Shown piece by piece: positions 5,162 through 5,162 of a stretch of 5,162 nucleotides of DNA. This DNA comes from Candidatus Methanophagales archaeon (GTDB taxonomy: Archaea; Halobacteriota; Syntropharchaeia; Alkanophagales; Methanospirareceae): the NCBI GenBank assembly GCA_014061035.1, contig JACGMN010000061.1, positions 1-5,162 of the forward strand, written 5' to 3'. The stretch's first letter is position 1; each line of letters opens with the position of its first letter. The notes beneath the pieces are model-generated. The model had not been told where the DNA came from. It saw only the letters and a list, made by a program, of their open reading frames with translations, and ran no database searches. Both the position numbers and the translations under genes were made by a program.

Positions 5162-5162
5162 G

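Overview
The window looks archaeal. It carries an archaeosine synthase (ArcS), an enzyme of the archaeal tRNA modification archaeosine, and a full-length bifunctional fructose-1,6-bisphosphate aldolase/phosphatase. Its intergenic regions have A/T boxes of archaeal TATA type and T-rich ends. The combination, plus abundant low-complexity coding repeats, suggests a methanogen- or ANME-1-like euryarchaeote. That placement is inference; no rRNA or other taxonomic marker is present.

Layout. Positions 2-256 hold the 3' end of an unrecognised plus-strand gene whose tail runs into short DNA repeats. Positions 223-413 are a repeat-filled convergent intergenic region: telomere-like heptads (GGTTCAG on the left, GAACCCT on the right) flank an A-rich core. 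A minus-strand arcS follows (420-2252). It shares a 96-bp divergent promoter region with a plus-strand cluster: fbp (2349-3464), then two unannotated-looking genes (3481-4431 and about 4365-4943). An A/T-rich intergenic region follows, and the window ends with the C-terminal tail of a probable IS66-type transposase on the minus strand (5051-5161).

The most interesting part is the last gene pair. The 316-residue protein has kleisin architecture: a helical N-terminal domain, a long disordered Asn/Ser linker and a small C-terminal winged-helix-like segment resembling the ends of ScpA and Nse4. The overlapping downstream gene encodes a tandem winged-helix protein ending in a G-x-R-A-x-x-E signature like that of MAGE/Nse3 proteins. 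Together they look like a kleisin plus KITE pair, the accessory subunits of an SMC complex, possibly Smc5/6-like. No SMC ATPase is in the window. The assignment is by eye and needs profile or structure comparison.

fbp and the kleisin/KITE pair are closely spaced (16 bp, then an overlap) and may be co-transcribed. There is no obvious functional link between gluconeogenesis and chromosome maintenance, so this may be a positional operon only.
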